From SCTM01 sp965279655 (GTDB taxonomy: Bacteria; Pseudomonadota; Alphaproteobacteria; Rhodospirillales; Rhodospirillaceae), in assembly GCA_965279655.1 (NCBI GenBank), contig OZ257255.1, forward strand, positions 2,666,001 through 2,730,000: a DNA stretch of 64,000 nt, in the 5' to 3' direction. Below, piece after piece: positions 51,343 through 60,527 of the stretch (positions are counted from its first letter, which is position 1; every line of letters begins with the position of its first letter). The translations under genes were made by a program, and so were the position numbers. A model generated the notes under the pieces. That model saw only the letters and a list, made by a program, of their open reading frames with translations. It did no database searches and was not told where the DNA came from.

Positions 51343-51875
51343 CGCTTCGTGCTCTTCAAATACGCGATCATCGTCTCCGGGTCGGTGACCTCGTAAGGAT
51401 CCTGATCCGTGCCGTCATCGTTGATGCCGGGTTCCTCGAACCATTTCTCCACCACACTGTCCGTGACCACCATCGAATAGCGCCAGCTGCGGTAGCCGAA
51501 GCCGAGATGCTCCTTGTTCACCAGCATGCCCATGCGGCGGGTGAAAGTGCCGGAGCCGTCCGGGATCAGCTTCACGTTCTTCACCGCCAGCGACTTACCC
51601 CATTGGTACATGACGAAGGCGTCGTTGACCCCAATGCAATACACCTCGTCGATCCCGAGCTTCAGGATTTCATGGTAGGCAAGATCGTAGGACGGACACT
51701 GCTTGTTGGAACAGGTGGGCGTGAAGGCGCCGGGCAAGGAGAACACCACCACCCGCTTGCCGCCGAAGTACTCGGCCGTCGTGCGGTCCTGCCAGCGGAA
51801 CGGGTTCGGGCCTTCGATCGTCGCGTCATGGACACGGGTCTTGAAGATCACGTCCGGCAGGCGGCGATTGATCAT
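51339..51875 (-). CDS. Peroxiredoxin, Prx5-like
   Basis: 178 residues. The peroxidatic Cys55 lies in VVVFSLPGAFTPTCSNKQCP, with another Cys at 60. LGIDEVYCIGVNDAFVMYQW and GFGYRSWRYSMVV fit the Prx5 (AhpC/TSA, redoxin) family. It reduces hydrogen peroxide and alkyl hydroperoxides, probably with glutathione or thioredoxin. It is alone on its strand, convergent with the methyltransferase gene by a 4-nt overlap, and divergent from carbonic anhydrase. Confidence 0.92.
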   Translation of the reverse strand: MINRRLPDVIFKTRVHDATIEGPNPFRWQDRTTAEYFGGKRVVVFSLPGAFTPTCSNKQCPSYDLAYHEILKLGIDEVYCIGVNDAFVMYQWGKSLAVKNVKLIPDGSGTFTRRMGMLVNKEHLGFGYRSWRYSMVVTDSVVEKWFEEPGINDDGTDQDPYEVTDPETMIAYLKSTKR

Positions 51876-52024
51876 GAGGGCGGCTCCTGTGCGCTCGGGT
51901 CACCCCCTTAACGCACGGGACGCACGTAAGTAGCCCGGGCCACAAGCGATTTCCGGATGTTGCGCTCCCGCCCCCCACCCGTTACACAGCGCTGCGGCAT
52001 CGGCAGCACTAAAGGCCCACGGCG

Positions 52025-52648
52025 TTGCAGAAGTTTCTCGAAGGCTACAAGGGTTTCCGCGCGAACTATTACAGCCAGCACCGGCCCATGCTGGAGCGGC
52101 TGATGAAGCGCGGGCAGGACCCGAAGGCGATGATGATCGCCTGTTCCGACAGCCGGATCGATCCGTCACTGAAGTTCGGCGCCGATCCGGGCGACATCTT
52201 CATGGTGCGCAACGTCGCCAATCTCGTGCCGCCTTACAACCCGGACGGCGATTATCACGGCACGTCCGCGGCGGTGGAATTCGCCGTGCAGGTATTGCAC
52301 GTGGAAAACATCATCGTCATGGGCCACGCCAAGTGTGGCGGCATCGGCGCACTGATACGTCACGAAGAAGAGGCGGCGACCGACTTCGTCGCGGCCTGGA
52401 TGAAGATGGTGGCGCCGGCGCGTGACCGCGCCATTGCCGTGGCCGGCAGCGCTTCCGAAGAGGACATTCAGCGGCTGGTGGAACAGGAAGCGGTGAAGGA
52501 GTCCCTCACCAACCTCATGACCTTCCCGTGGGTGAAGGAAGCGGTGCTCGCCAGCAAGTGCACATTGCACGGATGGTACTTCGATCTCGGCACCGGCACC
52601 CTGCACATCATGGATGCCACCGGCGCTTTCAAGCCGGCGGAAGCGTAA
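52025..52648 (+). CDS. Beta-class carbonic anhydrase
   Basis: 207 residues starting at TTG 52025; a TAA stop 15 nt upstream leaves no other start, and AGG lies 9 nt before it. Zinc ligands Cys40, His101 and Cys104 and the Asp42-Arg44 dyad are present (MIACSDSRIDPSL, IIVMGHAKCGGIGALI). It interconverts CO2 and bicarbonate, the latter being also the substrate of CarAB. It stands between the peroxiredoxin and HMG-CoA-lyase-like genes with no shared operon. Confidence 0.94.
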   Translation: MQKFLEGYKGFRANYYSQHRPMLERLMKRGQDPKAMMIACSDSRIDPSLKFGADPGDIFMVRNVANLVPPYNPDGDYHGTSAAVEFAVQVLHVENIIVMGHAKCGGIGALIRHEEEAATDFVAAWMKMVAPARDRAIAVAGSASEEDIQRLVEQEAVKESLTNLMTFPWVKEAVLASKCTLHGWYFDLGTGTLHIMDATGAFKPAEA

Positions 52649-52651
52649 GCG

Positions 52652-53629
52652 CTACTCCGCCGCGAGCTTGTTGCTCACGCCCCAGCCGTTCCCGCCCTGC
52701 ACGTAACCCTTTGGCAGGCCCGCGTCCGGCGTGAAGCCGTACATCGCATCCGGAACGGCGGCCTTCACGATCTCACGTACCTTGAGCAGCTTCTCAAGGT
52801 CGATGCCGGTCTTCAGGCCCATGGAATCGAGCATGAACACCAGATCTTCGGTGACGATATTGCCAGACGCGCCCGGTGCGAACGGGCAGCCGCCGAGGCC
52901 GCCGAGAGAACTATCGAACGTGGTCAGCCCGAGATCGAGCGCGGCGAGCACGTTGGCGAGCCCGAGGCCGCGCGTGTTGTGCACGTGGATGCCGGTAAGC
53001 TTGTCGCGGCCGACCGCGGCCCAGATCGCCTTGATCATGCTCTTCACTTGCGCGGGGTTGGCGTAGCCCGTCGTATCGGCCAGGCCGACTTCGTCGCACC
53101 CGAGCGCGATCAACTTCTCCGCCACTTCCACCACTTTGCGTTCCGGCACGTCGCCCTCGATGGTGCAGCCGAAGGCGGTCGACAACGAACCCTCGAAATG
53201 CGGTCGCACGTCCGCCGGCAGGCCCTTGATGAGCGCGACGATGTTGCGGATCTCCTCGAACACCTGCTCGTGGGTCTTCCGCAGGTTCTTGAGGCTGTGG
53301 GTCTCGCTCACGGAGAGCGGAATGGTGATCTTGTGCGCGCCGGCGCCGATCGCCCCCTCCGCGCCCTTCAGGTTCGGCACCAGGACCGCCACCTGCAGCC
53401 CAGCGATGCTGCGCGCGTAGTGCACGATGTCCGCCGTATCGGCCAGCTGCGGCAAGAGTTTCGGCGGCACGAAGGAGCCGACCTCGATCTCGCGCACGCC
53501 CGCTTCGGCCTCAGCCTTGATCCAGGCCTTCTTGGCTTCGGTCGACATGACCGCGGAAATGCTCTGGAGGCCGTCGCGCGGGCCCACCTCGCTGACCAGT
53601 ACGTCGATACCTTGCATAACGTCGTGCAT
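52652..53629 (-). CDS. HMG-CoA lyase-family enzyme (DRE-TIM metallolyase)
   Basis: 325 residues from ATG 53629, with ATG 53617 an alternative. The start of the barrel reads VSEVGPRDGLQSISAVMSTE. Metal ligands fit CDEVGLADTTGYANPAQVKS and GIHVHNTRGLGLANVLAALD. The lyase signature is SLGGLGGCPFAPGASGNIVT, with Cys near the C-terminal end. It should split hydroxymethylglutaryl-CoA (or a close analogue) into acetyl-CoA and acetoacetate, as in leucine breakdown. The open frame continues upstream across the divergent CoA-transferase gene, but that is non-coding overlap. The divergent neighbour is a CaiB-type CoA transferase, a sensible metabolic partner. Confidence 0.92.
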   Translation of the reverse strand: MHDVMQGIDVLVSEVGPRDGLQSISAVMSTEAKKAWIKAEAEAGVREIEVGSFVPPKLLPQLADTADIVHYARSIAGLQVAVLVPNLKGAEGAIGAGAHKITIPLSVSETHSLKNLRKTHEQVFEEIRNIVALIKGLPADVRPHFEGSLSTAFGCTIEGDVPERKVVEVAEKLIALGCDEVGLADTTGYANPAQVKSMIKAIWAAVGRDKLTGIHVHNTRGLGLANVLAALDLGLTTFDSSLGGLGGCPFAPGASGNIVTEDLVFMLDSMGLKTGIDLEKLLKVREIVKAAVPDAMYGFTPDAGLPKGYVQGGNGWGVSNKLAAE

Positions 53630-53794
53630 GACTGAGCCCGCCCGGATGGGGAAAAGGGCGCTCGGGTAACATGACCGGACGCCCTGGAGAAGGGTTCCCA
53701 ATATATAAGATCGGCGGTAGGTTCCGCCACCGATCGGCGGCTGTGCACACGGCCCGAACCGGGCGCTAAGTCGTTCTATACCAAGGGGTTTTCC

Positions 53795-54994
53795 ATGTCG
53801 GGTGCAAAGCTGCCGCTGGCCGGGTTGAAGGTCGTCGAGTTCACCCACATGGTCATGGGGCCCACCGTGGGCGTCGTGATGGGCGACATGGGCGCCGACG
53901 TGATCAAGATCGAGCCCATGGGCGGGGACAATACGCGCCGCCTCAAGGGCTCCGGCGCCGGCTATTTCCCCATGTACAACCGCAACAAGCGCTCCATCTG
54001 CCTGGACCTGAAGTCGGCGGAAGGAAAGAAGGCCGCCCTCGACCTCATCAACCGCGCCGACGTGCTGGTGGAGAACTTCCGCCCCGGCGCCATGGACAAG
54101 CTGGGCTTCGGCTACGAGGCCCTCAGCAAGACGAACCCGCGCCTCATCTATTGCTCCGAGAAAGGCTTCCTGACCGGTCCGTACGAGCACCGCACGGCGC
54201 TCGACGAAGTGGCGCAGATGATGGGCGGGCTTGCCTATATGACCGGCCCGCCGGGCCGCCCCTTGCGCGCGGGCGCGTCGGTCATCGACGTGACCGGCGG
54301 CATGTTCGGCGTGATCGCGGTGCTCGCCGCCCTCCATGAGCGCCAGAGCACCGGCAAGGGACAGATGGTCACCGCGTCCCTGTTCGAGACCACCATCTAC
54401 CTCGTCGGCCAGCACATGGCGCAGTTCGCCGTGACCGGATCGCCGGCGAACCCGATGCCGGCGCGCATCTCCGCCTGGGCGATCTATGACGTGTTCGACA
54501 CCAAGGACGAGGACAAGGTGTTCGTCGGTGTCGTGTCCGACACGCAGTGGAAGCAGTTCTGCGAGGCGTTCGGCCTGAAGGAACTCGGCGCGGATCAAAC
54601 ACTCGCCGCCAACAACGGCCGCGTCGCCGCGCGCGATCGCCTGAAGCCCGAGATCGAGAAGCTGTTCAAGACCTTCACCAAGGCCGAGTTGATGGCGAAG
54701 CTGGAACACATCGGCCTGCCGTTCGCGCCCATCGCCAAGCCGCACGAGATGTTCGAGGACCCGCACCTGAACGCCGCCGGCGGCCTGGTGCCGCTCACCG
54801 TGGTGGACGGCGAGAAGAAGGGCGCGAAGATGAAACTCCCGGCCCTGCCCGTCGAAATGGGCGGCAAGCGCTTTGGCGTCACCCACGACATTCCGCGCCA
54901 GGGCCAGCACACCCGCGAGGTTCTGACGGAACTCGGGTACAGCGCCGCAGTCGTCGACGCGATGATGAAGGCGGCGCAGGCGGAGGGGGAGTAG
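53795..54994 (+). CDS. CaiB/BaiF-type (family III) CoA transferase
   Basis: 399 residues. Family marks are LKVVEFTHMVMGPTVGVVMG, ADVIKIEPMGGDNTRRL, NRNKRSICLDLKSAEGKKAA, and the catalytic Asp region ALDEVAQMMGGLAYMTGPPG. It moves CoA between an acyl-CoA and a free acid. Its divergent neighbour (HMG-CoA-lyase-like) suggests activation of a branched or hydroxy acid, by inference only. The 165-nt gap holds an imperfect inverted repeat (GATCGG / CCGATC, 53709-53736). Confidence 0.93.
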   Translation: MSGAKLPLAGLKVVEFTHMVMGPTVGVVMGDMGADVIKIEPMGGDNTRRLKGSGAGYFPMYNRNKRSICLDLKSAEGKKAALDLINRADVLVENFRPGAMDKLGFGYEALSKTNPRLIYCSEKGFLTGPYEHRTALDEVAQMMGGLAYMTGPPGRPLRAGASVIDVTGGMFGVIAVLAALHERQSTGKGQMVTASLFETTIYLVGQHMAQFAVTGSPANPMPARISAWAIYDVFDTKDEDKVFVGVVSDTQWKQFCEAFGLKELGADQTLAANNGRVAARDRLKPEIEKLFKTFTKAELMAKLEHIGLPFAPIAKPHEMFEDPHLNAAGGLVPLTVVDGEKKGAKMKLPALPVEMGGKRFGVTHDIPRQGQHTREVLTELGYSAAVVDAMMKAAQAEGE

Positions 54995-55054
54995 CCTCCG
55001 CTACCTTTCATTCTCTTCACGTGTACCGCGCGGGGGCTCCGCTAGAGTTCCCGC

Positions 55055-55786
55055 ATGCGCCGCATCTATGAAGAGCTGAAATCCATCTTCTGGGGCCTCG
55101 CCCTCGCCTTCGTCGTGAACACCACGTGTTTCGCGAGTTACTACATTCCTTCCGAGTCCATGGTGCCGACGCTGCTGGTCGGCGACCGGCTGTTCATCAG
55201 CAAGTGGCCGTACGGCTACAGCCATTTCTCCATGATGGGCAATCCGCCCCTGTTCGAGGGGCGCGTGTTCGAGCATGCCATCGCGCGCGGCGACGTCGTG
55301 GTGTTCAAGAAGCCGAGCGACGGCGAGACCGACGTGATCAAGCGCATCCTCGGCATGCCGGGCGACACCATCCAGATGCGCCACGACCTGCTGTACATCA
55401 ACGGCACGGCAGTGCCACGCGAGCGCATCGCCGATCTCACCTATCGCGCGCCGGAGGGCGACATGCGCACGGTGCGGCGCTATCGCGAGACGCTACCCGA
55501 CGGCCGCACCTACGTGACACTCGACCTCCGCAAGGACGGCGTGGCCGACAACATGGGCCCCTACATCGTGCCCGCGGGGCATTATTTCGCCCTGGGCGAC
55601 AACCGCGACAACTCGCTCGACAGCCGTTGGCCCAAGGATGTGGGCATGGGCTTCATCCCGGCGGAGAACGTCCTCGGTCGGGCGGAGTTCATCGCCTGGT
55701 CCCTCACCGGCTTGGCGGACGCGCTCCAACCCGCGACCTGGATACACGCCTTGCGGGGCGAGCGGGCGCTCACGTCCCTGCGCTAG
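55055..55786 (+). CDS. lepB: Signal peptidase I
   Basis: 243 residues with one N-terminal membrane anchor (IFWGLALAFVVNTTCF). The Ser/Lys dyad is Ser35 in IPSESMVPTL and Lys96 in DVIKRILGMPGD. The conserved box GDNRDNSLDSRWP closes the catalytic core. It removes signal peptides from exported proteins at the outer face of the inner membrane. It is not beside rnc or era, where lepB often lies, so it may be a second copy in this genome. Its end overlaps the convergent hydrolase gene by 4 nt. Confidence 0.94.
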   Translation: MRRIYEELKSIFWGLALAFVVNTTCFASYYIPSESMVPTLLVGDRLFISKWPYGYSHFSMMGNPPLFEGRVFEHAIARGDVVVFKKPSDGETDVIKRILGMPGDTIQMRHDLLYINGTAVPRERIADLTYRAPEGDMRTVRRYRETLPDGRTYVTLDLRKDGVADNMGPYIVPAGHYFALGDNRDNSLDSRWPKDVGMGFIPAENVLGRAEFIAWSLTGLADALQPATWIHALRGERALTSLR

Positions 55787-56718
55787 CCGCCGAGGAAGCC
55801 GATCACGCTGTCGAAGACGCGATCGGGCGTATCCTGATGCGCCCAGTGGCCCGACTTGGCGATCACGATCATGCGTGCGCGCAGCGTCTGCGCCAGCCGG
55901 TCGCCGTCCTTCACCGGGACTTCGCGGTCATTGCCGCCCCAGATCACCAACGTCGGGGTAGCGATCTTGCCGACCCGGTCGCCGAGCGTGGGATCGAGCG
56001 CGCCGCTGATGAGGCCGGCCACCATGCCGTCCGTCATCCCCTTCACCCGCGCGAGGCGTAGCGAGGGGCAGGCGTCAGGCTGTAGACCGGCCGCGACACA
56101 GCGATTGTAGGTGACCCCGTACGGCGCTCCGCCCCAGAGGTAGAAGCTGATGGCGCGGCCCACCAAGGGCAGATCCATCACCGGCGGCATCTTCGGGATG
56201 TAGATTGCCGCGCCGATGAACACGAGTTTGCGCAGGCGATCCGGCGCATCCAACGCCACTTGCGCCGCGATATGGCCACCGAAGGAGAACCCGACGAGAT
56301 CGAATTGCGTGATCCCGAGTTGATCGGCGACGGCGACGACATCCTTCGCCCGCGCCTGCATCGACATATCCGGCCCCGGTGTCGTCGGACGCTCGGAATG
56401 GCCGAACCCGATCTGGTCGATCATCACGACGCTGCGCTTGCCGCGAAAGCGTTCCACCCAGCCCGACCAGGTGAGCATCCCCCCCGGCTCGGCGCCGTGG
56501 ATCAGGACCATCGGGGCGCCGGTGGGATCGGCCTTGGGGTCGCCGATGCTCACCACATGGAGCTTCTTGCCGTTGACGGTAAGAAAGGCGCCGGGGGCGC
56601 CATCCTCCGGCGCGGACGTTTCGAGCTGCGCGATCTGCCACTGCGTGAACGCCAGCGCGCCGACCACCAGCACAAGAAGCGCAAGAAGAGCCCCTCCGAT
56701 CCATTTCAGGATGCGCAT
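55783..56718 (-). CDS. Membrane-anchored alpha/beta hydrolase
   Basis: 311 residues with an N-terminal membrane anchor (GGALLALLVLVVGALAF). The full triad fits: nucleophile in LVGFSFGGHIAAQ, the acidic residue region VIWGGNDREVPV, and His in AKSGHWAHQDTP. The oxyanion motif is LIHGAEPGG. It is a periplasm-facing hydrolase of unknown substrate, possibly an ester. It is the last gene of the leuC-leuD run, 17 nt after the EamA gene. Confidence 0.9.
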   Translation of the reverse strand: MRILKWIGGALLALLVLVVGALAFTQWQIAQLETSAPEDGAPGAFLTVNGKKLHVVSIGDPKADPTGAPMVLIHGAEPGGMLTWSGWVERFRGKRSVVMIDQIGFGHSERPTTPGPDMSMQARAKDVVAVADQLGITQFDLVGFSFGGHIAAQVALDAPDRLRKLVFIGAAIYIPKMPPVMDLPLVGRAISFYLWGGAPYGVTYNRCVAAGLQPDACPSLRLARVKGMTDGMVAGLISGALDPTLGDRVGKIATPTLVIWGGNDREVPVKDGDRLAQTLRARMIVIAKSGHWAHQDTPDRVFDSVIGFLGG

Positions 56719-56735
56719 GACTTTCCCATCTCCCC

Positions 56736-57641
56736 CTATCGCGCCATCACCACCAGCAAAATTCCGGCGACGGTCACGAGGATGCCCGCAAGCTCATTGC
56801 GATGCGCGCGTTCCTTGAACAGGATATGCGAGGCGACAAAAGCGAACACCAATTCGATTTGGCCGACCGCGAGCACATAGCCGGTCTTCTGGAGGGCGAA
56901 GGCGCACAGCCAGCACGCGGAGGCGGAGACGCCGGTGATGCCGATCCACACGATATAGCGCCACTCCCGCAACACTTCCGCCGGCACGGGCGATCGCTGC
57001 CACCAGAGATAAATGCCCCCGGCGACCGCCTGGATGCCCGTGGCCCACGCCAGCAGGGTAATACCCTGCATCGCGAAGCCCACGTCGCCGACCTCGAAGG
57101 CCGCCGCGCGGTAGGCCGTCGAAGTGACGGCGTAGACCGCCCCGACGAGAAGGCCTTGTGACGCGGGCGGCCGCAGGCACGCGCCGACGAAGGCTTTGAA
57201 ACTGCTCGCGCCGCGCGCCGAAGCCAGCAGCATCACCCCAAGGAATGCCACGACGATTCCCGCCATGCCGGCGGCGCTCAGCCGGTCGTCCAGCAGGAAG
57301 AACGAAAGCACCGGCGACAGCACCGTTTCCATCTTGGAGTAGGTGGTCATGACGGTGAAATTACTGGTGCGCGCCAAACGCACGAACATCGCGTTGCCGA
57401 GGCTCTGGCTCAGCGCGCCGATGGCGGCCAAGGCGAGGAAGTTGAGCGTCGGCGCCGGCGGCGCGCGGCCGTCAACCGTGCAGACCGCGAGCAGAAAGAG
57501 GAGCGTCAGCGGGAAACCGTAGAAGAAGCGGCCATACGCCGCCGCCCCGACGCTCACGCGGCCCAGAAGCCAGCGCTGACCGACGGCGCGGAGATTCTGG
57601 ATCACCGTGGCGGCGATTGTGATCGGGATCCAAAGATCCAA
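56736..57641 (-). CDS. EamA/DMT-family transporter
   Basis: 301 residues starting at TTG 57641, preceded by GGGGGAG. Ten membrane segments form two EamA halves (FYGFPLTLLFLLAVCTVDGR, AGMAGIVVAFLGVMLLASAR; then NELAGILVTVAGILLVVMAR at the end). The family exports amino acids or other metabolites. It sits 15 nt after the cysteine-cluster gene, so it is read with leuCD. The substrate is unknown. Confidence 0.88.
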   Translation of the reverse strand: MDLWIPITIAATVIQNLRAVGQRWLLGRVSVGAAAYGRFFYGFPLTLLFLLAVCTVDGRAPPAPTLNFLALAAIGALSQSLGNAMFVRLARTSNFTVMTTYSKMETVLSPVLSFFLLDDRLSAAGMAGIVVAFLGVMLLASARGASSFKAFVGACLRPPASQGLLVGAVYAVTSTAYRAAAFEVGDVGFAMQGITLLAWATGIQAVAGGIYLWWQRSPVPAEVLREWRYIVWIGITGVSASACWLCAFALQKTGYVLAVGQIELVFAFVASHILFKERAHRNELAGILVTVAGILLVVMAR

Positions 57642-57656
57642 CCGGCACTCCCCCGA

Positions 57657-58346
57657 CTAAACGGAGGCGGGTATCTCCGGATAGCCCTTCTTCAGCTTTT
57701 CAACATCCGCCTGCTTGGCGGGCACCATCTTGCCACCGGAGTGCGGCAGGACCCAATACTGGTTGCCGTCGCGATGGAGGATCAGGAATTTCTTCCGGCG
57801 GCGTGAGTACACACGGCGCATATAAGCGGAGTGGTTCTCATAGGTCTCGAGCCAATCCTTGTCATTGGCGAACAGATATTCGTGGGAGTCGATCATCTCC
57901 TTCACGAACTGCGCATCGACCACATGGGGATTATGGATCACCCAGCACTGGCCTTCGAAGTTCCAGTAATGCGCCAGACCGACCATTTTCTTATCCGCAT
58001 CGAAATACGGGAAGTACGGGAACGCGCGGCAGGCGAGCGAGCGGTTATCGCGTTCGCAATGGGCCACGCCCTTGCACGTCACGGCGCAGGAATCCGAGTC
58101 TTCCAGATCCATCACTTCCTTGCGCTGCGACGGCGACTTGGGCCGCAGGCGGGTCCACATATCCGTGCGCGACTTGAGGAGCTTGAACTCACCCTTGTCG
58201 ACAATGGGAATCGCGTTGTCGATGTCGCAACAGAAGGGCACCCCGCCGTTCAGCGGCGCGCACTTCTTTCCGCAATCGACCTTCTTGGAGAGGGGCGCCT
58301 GGAAGCGCCGATAGACTTCGGCGAACTGTTTTACTGTGGCGGACAC
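57657..58346 (-). CDS. Cysteine-cluster protein of unknown function (YkgJ-like)
   Basis: 229 residues from GTG 58346. Nine or so cysteines cluster in the first 135 residues: VDCGKKCAPLNG, VPFCCDIDNAIP, DSCAVTCKGVAHCERDNRSL and ACRAFPYFPYFD. This resembles metal-binding YkgJ/UPF0153 proteins (zinc or iron-sulfur). The C-terminal half is basic (RRVYSRRRKKFLILHRDG). It lies 23 nt after leuD. As LeuC needs a [4Fe-4S] cluster, a link is possible but unsupported beyond position. Confidence 0.75.
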   Translation of the reverse strand: MSATVKQFAEVYRRFQAPLSKKVDCGKKCAPLNGGVPFCCDIDNAIPIVDKGEFKLLKSRTDMWTRLRPKSPSQRKEVMDLEDSDSCAVTCKGVAHCERDNRSLACRAFPYFPYFDADKKMVGLAHYWNFEGQCWVIHNPHVVDAQFVKEMIDSHEYLFANDKDWLETYENHSAYMRRVYSRRRKKFLILHRDGNQYWVLPHSGGKMVPAKQADVEKLKKGYPEIPASV

Positions 58347-58369
58347 GAACTACCTACCTGACGAATAGA

Positions 58370-58999
58370 TTACTGCGGTGCAATATACACCCAAGGACGC
58401 CGCGCGCGATCTTTTGCTTCGAACGCCGCAATTGCCGGCTCGCGCTTCAAGGTGAGCCCGATGGGGTCCAACCCCTCGAGCAGCATCTCTTTGTCTGCCG
58501 TGCCGACGTCAAATTTGTGAACCGCACCCGGCGGACCGCTGACGGTCTGATTCGGCAGGTCGATGGTGATCTGATTCTTGGCCGGATCGGCCTCGACCCA
58601 CTTGGCCAGGGCCTCGACCGCCGTGTCCGGCAACACCACCGGCAGGATGCCGTTGACCACGCAGTTGCCGTAGTAGATCGCGCCGAAACTGGGGGCGATG
58701 ACCGCGCGGAAGCCGTATTCCGCCATGGCCCACACGGCGTGTTCGCGGCTGGAGCCGCAACCGAAGTTGGATCCGGCCAATAGTATCTTAGCGTGACGGG
58801 TCGGCTCCTTGTTGAGCACAAAGTCGGGATTCTCGACCCGGGCGACGGGATCGCTGTAACGCCAGTTGGCGAACATGCCGACCGAAAGCCCGGTCTTGGT
58901 CACACCTTTCATCTCCTTGCTGGGGATGATGACGTCCGTATCGATATTCACGCGCATCAGGGGTGCGGCGACGGACGTCAGGGTGGTGAACTTTTCCAT
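58370..58999 (-). CDS. leuD: 3-Isopropylmalate dehydratase small subunit
   Basis: 209 residues. Aconitase swivel-domain marks are MRVNIDTDVIIPSKEM and ILLAGSNFGCGSSREHAVWA, with the substrate-binding Gly-Ser-Ser-Arg loop. Together with LeuC it isomerises 2- to 3-isopropylmalate in leucine synthesis. It starts 3 nt after the leuC stop. Length is typical. Confidence 0.97.
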   Translation of the reverse strand: MEKFTTLTSVAAPLMRVNIDTDVIIPSKEMKGVTKTGLSVGMFANWRYSDPVARVENPDFVLNKEPTRHAKILLAGSNFGCGSSREHAVWAMAEYGFRAVIAPSFGAIYYGNCVVNGILPVVLPDTAVEALAKWVEADPAKNQITIDLPNQTVSGPPGAVHKFDVGTADKEMLLEGLDPIGLTLKREPAIAAFEAKDRARRPWVYIAPQ

Positions 59000-59002
59000 C
59001 GG

Positions 59003-60412
59003 CTAGCCCTGCCCCAGCTTGCGCACGTCGGCGATCTTGCCGGCGATGGCGGACGCCGCGACCGTGGTCGGGCTGGCCAGATGGGTGCGGGTCTTGGGGC
59101 CCTGACGGTTCTCGAAATTGCGGTTTGTGGAGCTGATCACGCGCTCGCGCTCGCCCATGGCCTCGCCGCCCGCGAAGAAGCACATGGAGCAACCGGACTC
59201 ACGCCACTGGAAGCCGGCCTCGATCAAAACCTTGTCGATGCCTTCCGCTTCGGCCGCCTTCTTCACCGAGGTCGCCCCCGGAACAACGATCGCGTTCACG
59301 CCGGGCGCGACGTGCTTGCCCTTCACCAGGGCGGCGACGGCGCGCAGGTCCTCGAGCCGCGAATTGGTGCAGGAGCCGATGAAAGCCGAGGTGATCGGCA
59401 AGCCCTCGAGGGCCATGCCCGGCTTCACGTCCATATACTCCTGCGCCTTCTGCCACGAGGTACGCACGGTGGGTTCGCTGACGCTGGCGGGGTCCGGCAC
59501 GACACCGGTGATCGGCGCGGTATGACCGGGGCTGGTGCCCCAGGTCACTGTCGGAACGATGTCGGCGCAATCGACCACGATCTCCTTGTCGAAGGTCGCG
59601 TCGGGATCGCTCTTCAGCGTACGCCAATAGGCGACGGCCTTGTCCCAATCCGCGCCCTTCGGCGCATAGGGCCGGCCCTTGATCCAGGCGAAGGTCGCCT
59701 CGTCCGGCGGGATCAGACCGCTGAACGCGCCGAACTCCACCGCCATGTTGCAGATGGTGAACCTGTTCTCCTGCGGCAGGGCGGCGACCGCCGGGCCGGT
59801 GAACTCGATGGCATAGCCAGAGCCGCCCGACGCCGTGTACTTGCCGATCAGGTGCAGGATCATGTCTTTCGACGTCACTCCCGTGCCGAGCTTGCCGGTG
59901 AAGGTGACGCGCATGGTCTTCGGCTTCTTCACCGCGAGCGTCTTTGTGGCGAGCGCGTGCTCGCCCTCGGTTGAGCCGATGCCCCACGCCAAGGCCCCCA
60001 ACGCACCCAGCGTGCAGGTATGGCTGTCCGGGCAGACCTGGGTGAAGCCGGGCAGCGTGATCCCCTGCTCCGCCGAGGTCACGTGCACAATGCCCTGGCG
60101 GGGATCGTTCAGGTCGAACAGGTTGATGCCCGCCTCCAGCGCCGCGGCGCGGGTGGTGGTGATGAAGTCCTTGCCCGAGGGCATCCTGGTGTTGTCGGTG
60201 CGGCCGGGGAAGGTGTCGACGATGTGGTCCATCGTCGCGAACACCTGCTCCTTGTGGCGCACAGGGCGGCCGGCGGCTTTCAGTTCTTTCAGCGACACAG
60301 AACCCGTGCGCTCATGGAGGAAAATGCGGTCGATATAGAGCAGGGTCGCGCCATCGCCGAGATCGGCGACCGCGTGTTCGTCCCAGAGCTTGTCGACTAG
60401 CGTGCGGGCCAT
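59003..60412 (-). CDS. leuC: 3-Isopropylmalate dehydratase large subunit
   Basis: 469 residues. The [4Fe-4S] ligands are the Cys of FIGSCTNSRLEDL and the two of GCSMCFFAGGE. The front of the protein has LYIDRIFLHERTGSVSLKEL and VCPDSHTCTLGALGALAWGI. It works with LeuD. The second and third ligand segment reads CSMCFFAGGEAMGER rather than the more usual CSMCLAMNPD form, a mild subfamily variation. It is the first gene of a tight five-gene run and divergent from the VOC gene. No leucine leader peptide was found in 60413-60527. Confidence 0.97.
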   Translation of the reverse strand: MARTLVDKLWDEHAVADLGDGATLLYIDRIFLHERTGSVSLKELKAAGRPVRHKEQVFATMDHIVDTFPGRTDNTRMPSGKDFITTTRAAALEAGINLFDLNDPRQGIVHVTSAEQGITLPGFTQVCPDSHTCTLGALGALAWGIGSTEGEHALATKTLAVKKPKTMRVTFTGKLGTGVTSKDMILHLIGKYTASGGSGYAIEFTGPAVAALPQENRFTICNMAVEFGAFSGLIPPDEATFAWIKGRPYAPKGADWDKAVAYWRTLKSDPDATFDKEIVVDCADIVPTVTWGTSPGHTAPITGVVPDPASVSEPTVRTSWQKAQEYMDVKPGMALEGLPITSAFIGSCTNSRLEDLRAVAALVKGKHVAPGVNAIVVPGATSVKKAAEAEGIDKVLIEAGFQWRESGCSMCFFAGGEAMGERERVISSTNRNFENRQGPKTRTHLASPTTVAASAIAGKIADVRKLGQG

Positions 60413-60527
60413 TGCGACCTAAGACAGGGTATGCGAGGAGCGAGGGATATAGCGTTTAGGCGGCGGCTTGGAAAGGCCGGCGGGGGCATGCGAGAGTTGC
60501 CTGCGTCACATATCCAAGGGGTGTTGC

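Noticed and set aside
53630..54910. In-frame extension of the HMG-CoA-lyase gene to about 752 residues
   Set aside because: The added part is antisense to a well-supported CoA-transferase gene and shows no domain; the conserved barrel begins at 53629.
60413..60527. Leucine attenuator before leuC
   Set aside because: No leader frame with a run of Leu codons and no terminator/antiterminator pair on the minus strand.
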